Shown here: positions 18,356 to 27,183 of the stretch, piece after piece | Position numbering within the stretch: the stretch's first letter is position 1 | How the letters are laid out: each line of letters starts with the position of its first letter | From: Nitrospirota bacterium | GTDB taxonomy: Bacteria; Nitrospirota_A; Leptospirillia; Leptospirillales; Leptospirillaceae | Direction: 5' to 3' | NCBI GenBank assembly: GCA_021829515.1 | Contig: JAKBPM010000005.1 | Location: 1 to 56,828 of the forward strand | Length of the DNA stretch: 56,828 bases | Translations under genes and position numbers: made by a program | Notes under the pieces: model-generated | The model's input: the letters and a program-made list of their open reading frames with translations, nothing else | Databases searched by the model: none | Told to the model about the DNA's origin: nothing

Positions 18356-19620
18356 AAAAAACCGATTTGTATGCTCCGGAAGCCCTGAATGCGGGGATCT
18401 CCAGAGCGAGAAAGGCTCTTGGGGATTTTTCAATTCTTTCAAGCCGAAAGAAAAATGAAATTCTGATTCTTCTCTCCGAAGAGCTCTCCAGAGAAAAAAG
18501 CGACATCATGGCGGTCAATCAAACGGATTATTCTAAGGCGGTTTCGTCCGGTATTGATCCTGCGATGTGTGACCGGCTCCTCTTGACGGACAGTCGTTAT
18601 GACCAGATGATCAAGGGGCTCAAAGAGGTTGCGGCTCTTCCTGACCCTGTGGGAACCGGTGTTTCTTCCTGGGAAAATGCGGACGGCTTGAAAATTGAAA
18701 AAGTACGGGTTCCGCTTGGTGTGGTGGGCGTCATTTACGAAGCCCGTCCGAATGTGACGATTGAAGTGTTTTCCCTGTGTCTCAAGGCCGGTTGTCCGAT
18801 TGTCCTGAAGGGAGGTTCCGAAGCTTTCAAGACAAACATGCGTCTTGTATCGGTGGTCAAAAGGGTTCTTGAATCTTCAGGCGTCAATACGGATGGCGTT
18901 TTTTTTCTTCCCTGGACGGACAGGAATGTCGTGGTCGATCTGGTCGGGAATACCGGGCTCGATGTCATCATTCCGAGGGGAGGGGCCGGTTTGATGGATA
19001 TTGTAACCCGTCATTCAAGGGTGCCTGTCCTTCGCCATGACCGTGGTCTTTGCCATATATATGTGGCAGCTTCAGCCGATGAGGATATGGCTCTTTCCGT
19101 TGTGATGAATGCCAAGACGAGCCGGCCCTCGACATGCAATTCGATGGAGACCCTCTTGGTGGATTCCGGAAAGGAGGGCTTCCTGCGCCATTTTCTTTCC
19201 GTTTGCCATGAGCGGGGTATCAGGGTGAAGGGCTGTGCCGTGACCAGAGGATTGGATCCGACTGTGGATGAGGCGACCAATGAAACCTACGACACCGAAT
19301 TTCTCGACCTGACGCTCAATTGCCGGGTTGTGGACGGACTCGATCACGCTCTTGAGCATATTCGCAGGTATGGGTCAGGTCATACTGAGGCGATCATCAC
19401 CTCTGATATCGGTGAGGCAGACCGTTTTTGGCGTGAGGTGGACGCTTCCTGTGTCATGGTGAACGCTTCTACCCGATTGCACGATGGTTTTGCCTTTGGT
19501 CTTGGAGCTGAAGTCGGAATTTCCACAACCCGGATCCATGCCCGGGGGACGATGGGACTTGCAGAGCTGACCACGACAAAATACCAGGTTTGGGGAAATG
19601 GACATCTCCGGCAATCCTGA
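18349..19620 (+). CDS. proA: Gamma-glutamyl phosphate reductase
   Basis: NADPH-dependent second step of proline synthesis, 423 residues. Aldehyde-dehydrogenase-fold landmarks are VPLGVVGVIYEARPNVT, LKGGSEAF, IPRGGAGLM, the catalytic-cysteine region SRPSTCNSMETLLV and SGHTEAIIT. AAGGAA is eight bases before ATG 18349, inside the end of proB. No proC is seen in the window. Confidence 0.96.
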   Translation: MLEKTDLYAPEALNAGISRARKALGDFSILSSRKKNEILILLSEELSREKSDIMAVNQTDYSKAVSSGIDPAMCDRLLLTDSRYDQMIKGLKEVAALPDPVGTGVSSWENADGLKIEKVRVPLGVVGVIYEARPNVTIEVFSLCLKAGCPIVLKGGSEAFKTNMRLVSVVKRVLESSGVNTDGVFFLPWTDRNVVVDLVGNTGLDVIIPRGGAGLMDIVTRHSRVPVLRHDRGLCHIYVAASADEDMALSVVMNAKTSRPSTCNSMETLLVDSGKEGFLRHFLSVCHERGIRVKGCAVTRGLDPTVDEATNETYDTEFLDLTLNCRVVDGLDHALEHIRRYGSGHTEAIITSDIGEADRFWREVDASCVMVNASTRLHDGFAFGLGAEVGISTTRIHARGTMGLAELTTTKYQVWGNGHLRQS

Positions 19621-20332
19621 CATGAGCTCCCTGTCGGATATTGCTGTTTATGGGGGGGCTTTCAACCCCATCCACGAAGGTCATCTGTCATTGGCAAGGG
19701 AGCTCCAGAAACGTTTTTCCCTTTCCCGAATCTTATTTGTTCCAACCGGCAGACCTCCCCACAAGTCCCTTTCCGGTGATCCCGGAGCAGATCACCGGCT
19801 CCGGATGCTCAAGGAAGCGATAGCCGGAAACTGTGGGTGGGAAGCTGTTCCCGTCGAGATTTTGCGATCAGGTGTATCCTATACCGTCGGGACCCTCAGG
19901 GAGCTTGATCTCCCTAAACGCCCGTGGCTTGTTCTGGGGACGGATGCGTTTTTGGAATTTCTGTCCTGGAAAGATCCGGCGGGGATTCTTTCCTTGGCGG
20001 ATCTTCTGGTTGCTTCGAGGCCCGGAACACTGTTTTTGGATGTTGCTCCTGTTGTTTCAGGGGTTTTGTCCATCCTTGGAAAAAAGGCATTGTCGATATC
20101 CGAAGATGATGCAAGGTCTCTTGATTCTGGTGTCATGAGTCTCTGGATGAGGGCTGTTCCCGAGAGTTCATTTCGGTTGGCTCTTCTCCGGGCAGACACC
20201 CCGGATATTTCTTCGACGATGGTACGAGGTGCTCTCTCAGGGGTCAAGAATCCTTCTTTGGAAAAGGGGAAAATCTTGCCCGCAAGTGTCAAATCCTATA
20301 TTGTTGAAAAGGAGTTATTTTGTGAAGGATGA
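19598..20332 (+). CDS. nadD: Nicotinate-nucleotide adenylyltransferase
   Basis: Makes deamido-NAD from nicotinate mononucleotide and ATP. The nucleotidyltransferase signature GGAFNPIHEGHL is near the N-terminus, and the C-terminal ISSTMVRGAL matches the family ISSTxIR. The 244-residue length is slightly long. ATG 19598 overlaps proA by 23 bp; ATG 19622 is an alternative immediately after the proA stop. The nadD-rsfS pairing downstream is common in bacteria. Confidence 0.94.
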   Translation: MDISGNPDMSSLSDIAVYGGAFNPIHEGHLSLARELQKRFSLSRILFVPTGRPPHKSLSGDPGADHRLRMLKEAIAGNCGWEAVPVEILRSGVSYTVGTLRELDLPKRPWLVLGTDAFLEFLSWKDPAGILSLADLLVASRPGTLFLDVAPVVSGVLSILGKKALSISEDDARSLDSGVMSLWMRAVPESSFRLALLRADTPDISSTMVRGALSGVKNPSLEKGKILPASVKSYIVEKELFCEG

Positions 20333-20852
20333 TTTGTTGAAGACCAAGGAAGGCACATCGGCTCAAAGAGGGGAACCTGTGTCCATAAAAGGACAGTCAG
20401 AAAACGGTTCCATGGGGAGCTTGATGGATGTTCCGGAAGAAACTCCGGCAGCAATGGCCCGTTTCCTTCTGGACAGGAAAGTCGGGAATGTCTGGATTCT
20501 GAGTCCTGGAATCGAATGTAGCTATGCCGACCACCTGATTATCGGCGAGGTTGAAAATGAACGCCATCGTGACTCCGTTATGGATGCGTTTGATCAACGC
20601 TTTACGAAGCGCGGAGAACCTTTCTTTTATGAAAAGGGTCCAATCTGGAGCCTGATGGATTTTGGAGATGTGGTGATTCACCTGTTTTTATCGGCAGGAC
20701 GTCGGTTGTATCGCCTTGAGGACCTTTTTCCATCGTCTCCATTATGGGTTCTCTCCGATGCGGGCCACTTTGCTTTGAAAAATCCTGAAGACCGCCATGC
20801 TCCCAATGATGGTGAAAATTACCTTTCCATTCCGGAGCCGAATCGTTTATGA
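20322..20852 (+). CDS. rsfS: Ribosomal silencing factor RsfS
   Basis: Binds L14 of the 50S subunit and blocks subunit joining in starvation. The 176-residue product carries the RsfS core: the D/E-rich helix, then PIWSLMDFGDVVIHLFL and the conserved RRLYRLEDLFP. An N-terminal polar extension of about 50 residues precedes the core. I choose GTG 20322, with AAAAGGAG seven bases upstream; the frame runs further up inside nadD but lacks a ribosome site. It overlaps nadD by 11 bp and the next gene by 4 bp. Confidence 0.9.
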   Translation: MKDDLLKTKEGTSAQRGEPVSIKGQSENGSMGSLMDVPEETPAAMARFLLDRKVGNVWILSPGIECSYADHLIIGEVENERHRDSVMDAFDQRFTKRGEPFFYEKGPIWSLMDFGDVVIHLFLSAGRRLYRLEDLFPSSPLWVLSDAGHFALKNPEDRHAPNDGENYLSIPEPNRL

Positions 20853-22246
20853 CGCGATTTCTTCTATTGGTCCTGATCCTGTCTCTTGTCTATCTGGTCA
20901 AGCTTTTTGAATGGAATCCCCGTTCCTTCCCATTCGAATTTTTGCCAGGCAGGACCGTTCTGCTTCCAGAGGTTGCCTTGATGGTGCTGGCTCTGGTTGT
21001 TGGAGCCGCATTCATTCTGATGGTGAACGGGGTGGGAGACGCCTTCAAATGGTTCCGCTCGTTAAAAAACATCCAGGAAGAGCGAACAGAAGAAAAAGTG
21101 GAAATTCTCTGGAAGAAGATCAGGGAGGAACTGAATCGTTCCCATACTCCACAAGCGATAACGCTTCTTGACCGTCTTGTTGCGATTATGCCCAATCACA
21201 CGGCCGCCCTTTTTCTTTTGGGGAACCTGAAGCGTCAGGGGGGTGATCTGACAGGAGCGATCCGTATTCATCGTCGTGCCCGTGTTTTTGATGAAGAGGA
21301 TGTACGGCTGATTCTCGCGCTGGCCAATGATTATGACAAGGCGGGCCGTTTGGATGACGAGCTTGCCCTGTACCGGGAATATTTCAAGAAGGAAGGGAAA
21401 AACGCCCTTCTGTTGGGAAGCTTCAGAAATCTTCTGGTACGTCTTGAAAAATGGGATGAAGCTCTTGATGTCCAGTCTGTTTTGTCCCGTTCTTTTCAAA
21501 AGGGAGACCGCAGGGAGAGGGAAGTCGCTTTCCTCGTGGGAATCAAATATGAGTCAGGCCGTCAGCTGGTTAGGGAAGGAAAATCGGATGCGGGAAGGCG
21601 ATTGTTCCGTAGCGCCCTCAAAATCAATCACTCTTTTGTCCCTGCGAGGATTTCCCTGTCAGAAGCCCAGGATAGTGAAGGTCGCGGAAAAGAGGCTCTT
21701 GAAACGCTTCTTGAAGGTTGGTCGAGAGACAGGGATATGGTCTATCTCGACAAGATAGAGGAGCTGGCGCTCGACCGTGGAAATCCCGATTTGATCCTGT
21801 CTCTTTACGAACGTCTGGTTCAGGATTTTCCGGATGAGCCGGCCTATTTCCTTGGACAAGCCCGGCTTTTGGCGAGATTGATGATGGTGGATGAGGCGAT
21901 TGATCTTCTGGAATCGATCGATGGCCGTGTCAACTGGGATGGAAGCTTTCATCGATTGAGGGGGGAATTGTACCTGCGAAAAGGTGATCAGGGCAATGCT
22001 CTGGAGGCGTTTCGAAAGTCTTCTCTTGCCGGAACCGTCTCGGAGAAATATTTCTGCAGAAGTTGCGAAACGCGATTTTCCGAATGGGATGGCCGGTGTC
22101 CTTCCTGTCGGAGATGGAATACCATGACAGTCTATCCCGGTTATAACAGGGAAGATGCTTCCATCCTTTCCTCCCCCGAGTTTATTTCTTCCGAGGACAA
22201 TGTCTTCGGTTCAGAGTTTGATGAATATACACCGCTCTCTTTTTAA
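20849..22246 (+). CDS. LapA-LapB-like TPR membrane protein with C-terminal zinc ribbon
   Basis: A 465-residue protein. Residues 3-20 and 41-62 are membrane helices separated by NPRSFPFEFLPGRTVLLP, followed by a charged helix (NIQEERTEEKVEILW), the layout of LapA (DUF1049). Residues about 105-400 are TPR-like helices, and near 403-420 comes FCRSCETRFSEWDGRCPSC, the rubredoxin-like metal site of LapB/YciM. LapB controls LpxC turnover and so LPS synthesis in enterics; LapA is its usual separate partner. A LapA-LapB fusion is therefore inferred. It overlaps rsfS by 4 bp. Confidence 0.78.
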   Translation: MTRFLLLVLILSLVYLVKLFEWNPRSFPFEFLPGRTVLLPEVALMVLALVVGAAFILMVNGVGDAFKWFRSLKNIQEERTEEKVEILWKKIREELNRSHTPQAITLLDRLVAIMPNHTAALFLLGNLKRQGGDLTGAIRIHRRARVFDEEDVRLILALANDYDKAGRLDDELALYREYFKKEGKNALLLGSFRNLLVRLEKWDEALDVQSVLSRSFQKGDRREREVAFLVGIKYESGRQLVREGKSDAGRRLFRSALKINHSFVPARISLSEAQDSEGRGKEALETLLEGWSRDRDMVYLDKIEELALDRGNPDLILSLYERLVQDFPDEPAYFLGQARLLARLMMVDEAIDLLESIDGRVNWDGSFHRLRGELYLRKGDQGNALEAFRKSSLAGTVSEKYFCRSCETRFSEWDGRCPSCRRWNTMTVYPGYNREDASILSSPEFISSEDNVFGSEFDEYTPLSF

Positions 22247-22260
22247 TTGCCCCCTTACAC

Positions 22261-22917
22261 TTGATCTCCCTTGGTTCCTGCCCTCACTGCCTTGATCCTT
22301 CCCCTGTATCCCGAACATTATGTTCCGTTTGCATGGAGTTATTTTTACGCGAGACACGTTCATCACCTGAGCCTTTGAAGCTTTTGGAAAACCGGTGGAT
22401 TCAGGGCGCCTTTTCTTATCAGGGAGTCACCCGGTCCCTTTTCTCCCGTGCCAAGTTTTACTCGGATCCGAGAGCCATGAATCTTCTGATGGAGTATGGG
22501 ATTGCCCGACTGGGAGTTCCCTGTGAAAGGGTTATTCTCCTGCCTGTTCCCCCGCATAAAAAGAGACTTTTGTCGAGAGGTTTTTCGATGGCAGACCGTA
22601 TGGCGTTATTATGGAGCAGGTCTTGGGGAATCTCCTATTCTTTTGGCGGTGTGGAGAGAAAAGGCGGTCCGGAGTCAAAGAGACTGGGCCGTAATGAGAG
22701 ACTGGCGATAAGTTCCAGTGACCGCTGGATTTTTCACAGCAATCTGAAAAAAGATCCTGTTGTTTTGGTGGACGATCTGGTGACCACAGGGTGGACACTT
22801 AAAAGTCTTGCCCATGGTCTTGAGGAAAGAGGCGTTTTGGTGGCGGGGGCAATCGCTTTGTGCATGCGTGAACGTTTTCAGGGTAGTCTGGAGACAGGTG
22901 TCTTTCATGAAGCCTGA
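22261..22917 (+). CDS. ComF-family phosphoribosyltransferase-like protein
   Basis: A 218-residue ComF homologue. An N-terminal four-cysteine zinc motif (CPHCLDPSPVSRTLCSVC) is followed by LLPVPPHKKRLLSRGF and the PRPP-binding loop VVLVDDLVTTGWTLKSL. ComF proteins are linked to DNA uptake and to replication-fork rescue, though the reaction is unclear. The first in-frame start is TTG 22261, which has no obvious ribosome site, so the exact N-terminus is uncertain. The 3' end overlaps the DinG-like gene by 11 bp. Confidence 0.85.
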   Translation: MISLGSCPHCLDPSPVSRTLCSVCMELFLRETRSSPEPLKLLENRWIQGAFSYQGVTRSLFSRAKFYSDPRAMNLLMEYGIARLGVPCERVILLPVPPHKKRLLSRGFSMADRMALLWSRSWGISYSFGGVERKGGPESKRLGRNERLAISSSDRWIFHSNLKKDPVVLVDDLVTTGWTLKSLAHGLEERGVLVAGAIALCMRERFQGSLETGVFHEA

Positions 22918-25066
22918 CTCCGGTTCGCATCTTTTCCCAGAGACTGTGGATGAAATCAATGAATGGTTGTTTCGCATCTCCCAAAGTCTTCCGGAATTCC
23001 GGGACAGGCCCGGACAGAGAGAGATGATCGAATTGGTCCGTCAGGTGTTTTCCCGCGCAAGGCCTGCAGATGTCCAGGATGAGTCCGGTCGTTCCCTTCT
23101 GGCCATTGAGGGTCCGACAGGGACGGGAAAGACGCTTGCCTATCTTTTACCGGGGATCATCATGGCAAGACATCTCGAAAAACGTTTGGTTGTGTCTTCT
23201 GTGACAGTCGGACTTCAGGAACAGTTGGCTTCCAAGGACATTCCATTTCTTGAGGAGCACTCCGGTTGGCCCTTGACTCATGGGATAGCCAAGGGCCGTA
23301 GCCGATATGTCTGTGAGCGGGACCTTGCCTTATTTGTTGATGGTGGACTGATGGCACCTCCGGGTACCAAGGATTTCCTGCAGAAAATGGAAAAAGCCCT
23401 GGGAAGCACATGGGATGGAGATCGGGATACATGGCCGGGAGTTATGGATGAACGGGTCTTTTCCCTGGTGGCCAATCGGGCGGAAAGTTGCACCGGAGCT
23501 CATTGCCAGTATTTTGAGGATTGTCTCTATTTCAGGAATCGAAAGCTCCTTGAAAGTGTCGATATTGTTGTGACGAATCATGACCTTCTTCTTGCAGATG
23601 CGCTTTTGGGCGGTGGGGTGGTTCTTCCTGCTCCGGGATCATCCCTGCTTGTCGTGGACGAGGCACATCACCTTCCGAGAAAAGCGACAGAAGCATTTTT
23701 GTCCGGGATCTATCTGGAGTCTTCCCTTGAATTTCTCTCGGAAATTCCGATGGCAATGGCAAATGGTGTTTCGGTCATGGGGACAAAAGAGGTCGGATCT
23801 GATGTTGTGATCTGTCAGGAGGCAGTTGTTCACCTTTCCCCCATCTTGTCAGGTGTGTCCCATTTTCTGGAAAAGAATTGGCCGGCTCTCCTTGCGAAAA
23901 TCAATCGGGAAGATCTGTCGTCGGGGATTTTTTCTGGCGGAGGTGAGCAATCGATATGGCGATTTCCCCGGGGCGTTTTGCCCGGGAATCTGGAAAAGGA
24001 TCTTGCTCTCGCCCATGAACATTTCTCGACACTGAAGACGAGTCTTTCCCGTCTGAGAGATGCCCTGTCACAGCGACTTGCTTCAACCGGCGGGGGTGAC
24101 CGTCTGATTGAAAGGGGACTTCTCGAGACAGGGGGACTTCTTCGCCGGGTAGGGGGATTGCTTCGTTTCACGGAAACGATTACTGCCAAAAAGAAGCAGA
24201 GTGAGAACCCCATTGCACTTTGGGCCCAGAGGGTGATCCAGGGGGGGATTCCTTCTTTCTCCCTCCACGCGGGTCCTGTCATGTCGGGCGGGCTGTTGAA
24301 AGAGCTGGTCTGGTCCAAATATTCGGCAGGGGTCGCCACATCAGCGACGTTAACGGCATTGGGGAACTTTGATCATTTTATGGCCCAGTCAGGTCTTGCT
24401 CTTTTCCCGGATGTGACTCGTAAAAAGCTTGATTCCCCTTTTGATCATGGTCGGCAGGGGGTATTGGAGATTCCGCATATGAAGACGGACCCTACTGATT
24501 CACATGGTCATACAAGGGAAGTTGCCCAGTGGATCAGCAAACGGATCCATCCTGCAGAGGGAGGGCTCGTCTTGTTTTCTTCCCGGAGACAAATGGAAGA
24601 TGTCAGCGGACTTCTTCCGCCTGATGTCCTGAAAAGGCTTTTGGTTCAGGGAAGTTATTCCAGGGAATCGCTTTTGGGAAAACATCGGGAACGGATCGAA
24701 AGAGGAGAGGGAAGCCTTCTTTTTGGGCTTGCTTCCCTAGCGGAAGGGCTTGATCTCAAGGGAGCTCTTCTCACACATGTCGTGATTGTCCGTATTCCGT
24801 TTTCTCCTCCCACGGAGCCTATCGGGGAGGCCTTGTCCGAATGGCTTGAAGATCAGGGGGAAAATCCATTCCGTAAAATCCAGCTGCCTCAGGCCTCTCT
24901 TCGTCTGATTCAGGCAGTGGGTCGTCTTATTCGCTCCGAAAATGATTGGGGGGTGGTTTCCATTCTGGACCGCCGGATTGTGACAAAGTCCTACGGGCGC
25001 CATCTGCTGAAATCCCTGCCACCGTTTTCTGTGAAAATAGAACACCCCGGAGAGGATTTTCATTAA
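22907..25066 (+). CDS. DinG/XPD-type ATP-dependent DNA helicase
   Basis: A 719-residue superfamily 2 helicase. Walker A is GPTGTGKTLAYLLPG, and the four FeS-cluster cysteines are recognisable (YVCERD, then SCTGAHCQYFEDC). The DEAH box is VVDEAHHLP, and the C-terminal half has motif V/VI-like GLASLAEGLDLKG and QAVGRLIRSE. DinG-type enzymes unwind R-loops, G-quadruplexes and forked DNA. ATG 22907 with GGAG upstream is preferred to the upstream ATG 22808 inside comF. Its stop codon overlaps that of the convergent diguanylate cyclase gene. Confidence 0.92.
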   Translation: MKPDSGSHLFPETVDEINEWLFRISQSLPEFRDRPGQREMIELVRQVFSRARPADVQDESGRSLLAIEGPTGTGKTLAYLLPGIIMARHLEKRLVVSSVTVGLQEQLASKDIPFLEEHSGWPLTHGIAKGRSRYVCERDLALFVDGGLMAPPGTKDFLQKMEKALGSTWDGDRDTWPGVMDERVFSLVANRAESCTGAHCQYFEDCLYFRNRKLLESVDIVVTNHDLLLADALLGGGVVLPAPGSSLLVVDEAHHLPRKATEAFLSGIYLESSLEFLSEIPMAMANGVSVMGTKEVGSDVVICQEAVVHLSPILSGVSHFLEKNWPALLAKINREDLSSGIFSGGGEQSIWRFPRGVLPGNLEKDLALAHEHFSTLKTSLSRLRDALSQRLASTGGGDRLIERGLLETGGLLRRVGGLLRFTETITAKKKQSENPIALWAQRVIQGGIPSFSLHAGPVMSGGLLKELVWSKYSAGVATSATLTALGNFDHFMAQSGLALFPDVTRKKLDSPFDHGRQGVLEIPHMKTDPTDSHGHTREVAQWISKRIHPAEGGLVLFSSRRQMEDVSGLLPPDVLKRLLVQGSYSRESLLGKHRERIERGEGSLLFGLASLAEGLDLKGALLTHVVIVRIPFSPPTEPIGEALSEWLEDQGENPFRKIQLPQASLRLIQAVGRLIRSENDWGVVSILDRRIVTKSYGRHLLKSLPPFSVKIEHPGEDFH

Positions 25067-26277
25067 ACGGAATCCATTTTTGTGGAACGTCCGGTCTTTT
25101 GGGACATCTTGTCCTGATACATGTCTTTGTCGGCAGCACGAAGAAGGTCATCCAGATGATCTCCATCATCCGGATAAGAGGCGATTCCCACACTCAGTCC
25201 AAAAGGGATGGAGACGTTCCCTGGAATAATGGAGGGGTGGAGAAGTGTTCGCCTGAGTCGTTGGACAAGGAGCTCCTTCTCCATGGGAGAAAGTGTTCCC
25301 CTGATGATGGCGATGAATTCATCTCCTCCAATCCTGACCAGCAAATCCCCTTCCCTGAGCGCAGACTGAAAGCGCTTGACGGCCGCTTTCAGGACATGAT
25401 CCCCGGCTGCATGTCCAAGTTGATCGTTAACAGCCTTGAAATGGTTCAAGTCAAGATAGAGAAGCGTGAAAGAAAACTCTTTATTCCTGTCTTGCAGAAT
25501 TTCGACCTTTGACCATTCCTGGAGGAATCTTCGATTCGGGATTCCTGTCAGTTCGTCATGAGAGGATTCTTCCTCGAGACGTTTCAGGAGTTTGCTGTTT
25601 TTGCGGATTTCCTGATAGATGATCACAATGGTGATGAGGATGAATAAAAAGGAGCTTCCGAGAAAAAGAAGGAAGTTCCTTCGGATTATCCGTCGATCCT
25701 TGAAAGCGATGGACTCAAGGATGGTGATCTCCCTGTTTTGGATTAACAGGATATTTCCGACGGAAATGCGCAGGGCATCCATCCGTGCTTTGGGTTCTCC
25801 ATCCGTGATGATTTTCAGGGCCGTTTTTTGTCCGGACACTTCCTGGGTTACGATCGCCCGGTTCAGAATGGAAATCTCCCTGGCGATCAGTCCTCCGGTT
25901 TTTTGAGCTTCGGCAAGGATGGAGGGGGATTTTCGGCTGACGGACAACAGCATGTCAAGGTGCGCAATAATGGTCTTCCGGCTGTTTTGATAAGGCTCAA
26001 GGTAAGAAGAATTATCTGTCAGCAGGAACCCACGTTGTCCGGTTTCAAGATCTTTTGCATCGGAGAGAAGTTTGAGTGCAAGAGTGATGACGCGTTGGTG
26101 GTAGAGCAGTTTGTGAAAGTCGTTACGGAATTGGTTCCGGTCAAAATAGGTCTGAGATCCGAAAAGGACGATTGTTGTCCCGAGCAGAAATACAAGTATC
26201 CCAACGGCCCATACCAGTCGATCTCTCACTTGAAATCCTGTCTTGAATGGTTGATCAAGCCTCCTCATGGTTCTCAT
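25063..26277 (-). CDS. Membrane diguanylate cyclase with CHASE3-type sensor
   Basis: About 404 residues. A first membrane helix (VWAVGILVFLLGTTIVLFG) and a second near residue 210 bracket a periplasmic domain with the CHASE3 hallmark LSDAKDLETGQRGFLLT. The C-terminal GGDEF domain starts DELTGIPNRRF and has an intact active site RIGGDEF. An inhibitory RxxD site (REGD) lies five residues before it, so product inhibition by c-di-GMP is expected. ATG 26277 is chosen; a TTG at 26295 is in frame, and neither has a strong ribosome site. It is divergent from the BI-1 gene. Confidence 0.92.
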   Translation of the reverse strand: MRTMRRLDQPFKTGFQVRDRLVWAVGILVFLLGTTIVLFGSQTYFDRNQFRNDFHKLLYHQRVITLALKLLSDAKDLETGQRGFLLTDNSSYLEPYQNSRKTIIAHLDMLLSVSRKSPSILAEAQKTGGLIAREISILNRAIVTQEVSGQKTALKIITDGEPKARMDALRISVGNILLIQNREITILESIAFKDRRIIRRNFLLFLGSSFLFILITIVIIYQEIRKNSKLLKRLEEESSHDELTGIPNRRFLQEWSKVEILQDRNKEFSFTLLYLDLNHFKAVNDQLGHAAGDHVLKAAVKRFQSALREGDLLVRIGGDEFIAIIRGTLSPMEKELLVQRLRRTLLHPSIIPGNVSIPFGLSVGIASYPDDGDHLDDLLRAADKDMYQDKMSQKTGRSTKMDSV

Positions 26278-26341
26278 GATAACCGGTGCCGTCAAAACGG
26301 TAAAGCTATCATCACCCGATGGGACAAGGAGTGATTTGATT

Positions 26342-26350
26342 TGATATAAT
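26342..26350 (+). promoter_or_regulatory. Extended -10 promoter for the BI-1 gene
   Basis: TGATATAAT is a perfect extended -10 (TGnTATAAT) about 98 bases before the ATG at 26448. No good -35 is seen, as is allowed for extended -10 promoters. Confidence 0.5.
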
Positions 26351-26447
26351 CACCGCATGAGAAGATCCGGTCCGGTTGGCCGGGATGGATGAATATGAAG
26401 AAGTGACTGTATCGCGCCTTTTTTTTGGGCTTTGGGGAGAGTAAAAA

Positions 26448-27152
26448 ATGAATTCGATGAATTCCTGGAATGCGACCAATGACCGGAATGTGGTCGAAGG
26501 CCTTAGAAGTTCAGTCAGTCAAGGAAAGTTTATGGTCCGGGTTTATAGCCTTCTGGCTGTGACCCTCCTTGTTTCAGCCATGGCGACTTTTTGGGGAATG
26601 GAGCAGGGGCTTTCGACCATGCTCAGTCATCCAATCATTCTGATGGTGCTTAATTTCGGGACTCTGTTCCTCCTGATGGGAGTTCAGAGAGTGCCGGTCG
26701 TCAACGTCCTGGTCACACTCCTTTTTGCGGGAATCATGGGAGCGTCCCTTGGCCCTGCCATTGCACAGGCTGTCCATCTTCCCGGTGGAGCCGGCATCGT
26801 GACCAACGCGCTTCTTTTGACCACGGCGATTTTTTTCAGTCTGAGCCTGTATGCGATGGTTTCCGGGAAGTCTTTTTCCTTTCTGGGGAGCTTCCTTTTT
26901 ACGGGTTTGATCATTGTTGTGATCTTGTCTCTGGTCCAAATCTTCTGGCACCCTGCGTTTCTTCAGGTGATTGTTGCCGGAATGGGCGCTCTGGTGTTTT
27001 CCGGCCTGATTCTTTTTGATACGGCCCGGATCCTTTCATCCTCGGAAGAGGAATTGACCCCGGTCATGGCTGTGGTCTCCCTGTATCTGGATGTTTTAAA
27101 CCTGTTTTTGTCGCTTTTGAGAATCCTTGAAATTTTTCGTGGCAGGGACTGA
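26448..27152 (+). CDS. Bax inhibitor-1/YccA family membrane protein
   Basis: A 234-residue protein with seven hydrophobic segments and short loops. The features LSLYAMVSGKSFSFLGSFLF and FSGLILFDTARIL match the BI-1 family, including the conserved Asp in helix six that takes part in the pH-sensing pair in BsYetJ. Family members act as calcium leak channels or bind membrane proteases; which applies here is unknown. GGGGAGA lies before ATG 26448. It is followed 28 bp later by ilvE. Confidence 0.9.
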   Translation: MNSMNSWNATNDRNVVEGLRSSVSQGKFMVRVYSLLAVTLLVSAMATFWGMEQGLSTMLSHPIILMVLNFGTLFLLMGVQRVPVVNVLVTLLFAGIMGASLGPAIAQAVHLPGGAGIVTNALLLTTAIFFSLSLYAMVSGKSFSFLGSFLFTGLIIVVILSLVQIFWHPAFLQVIVAGMGALVFSGLILFDTARILSSSEEELTPVMAVVSLYLDVLNLFLSLLRILEIFRGRD

Positions 27153-27183
27153 TTGTTTTATCCGATGATTTTGGAGGGTATTG

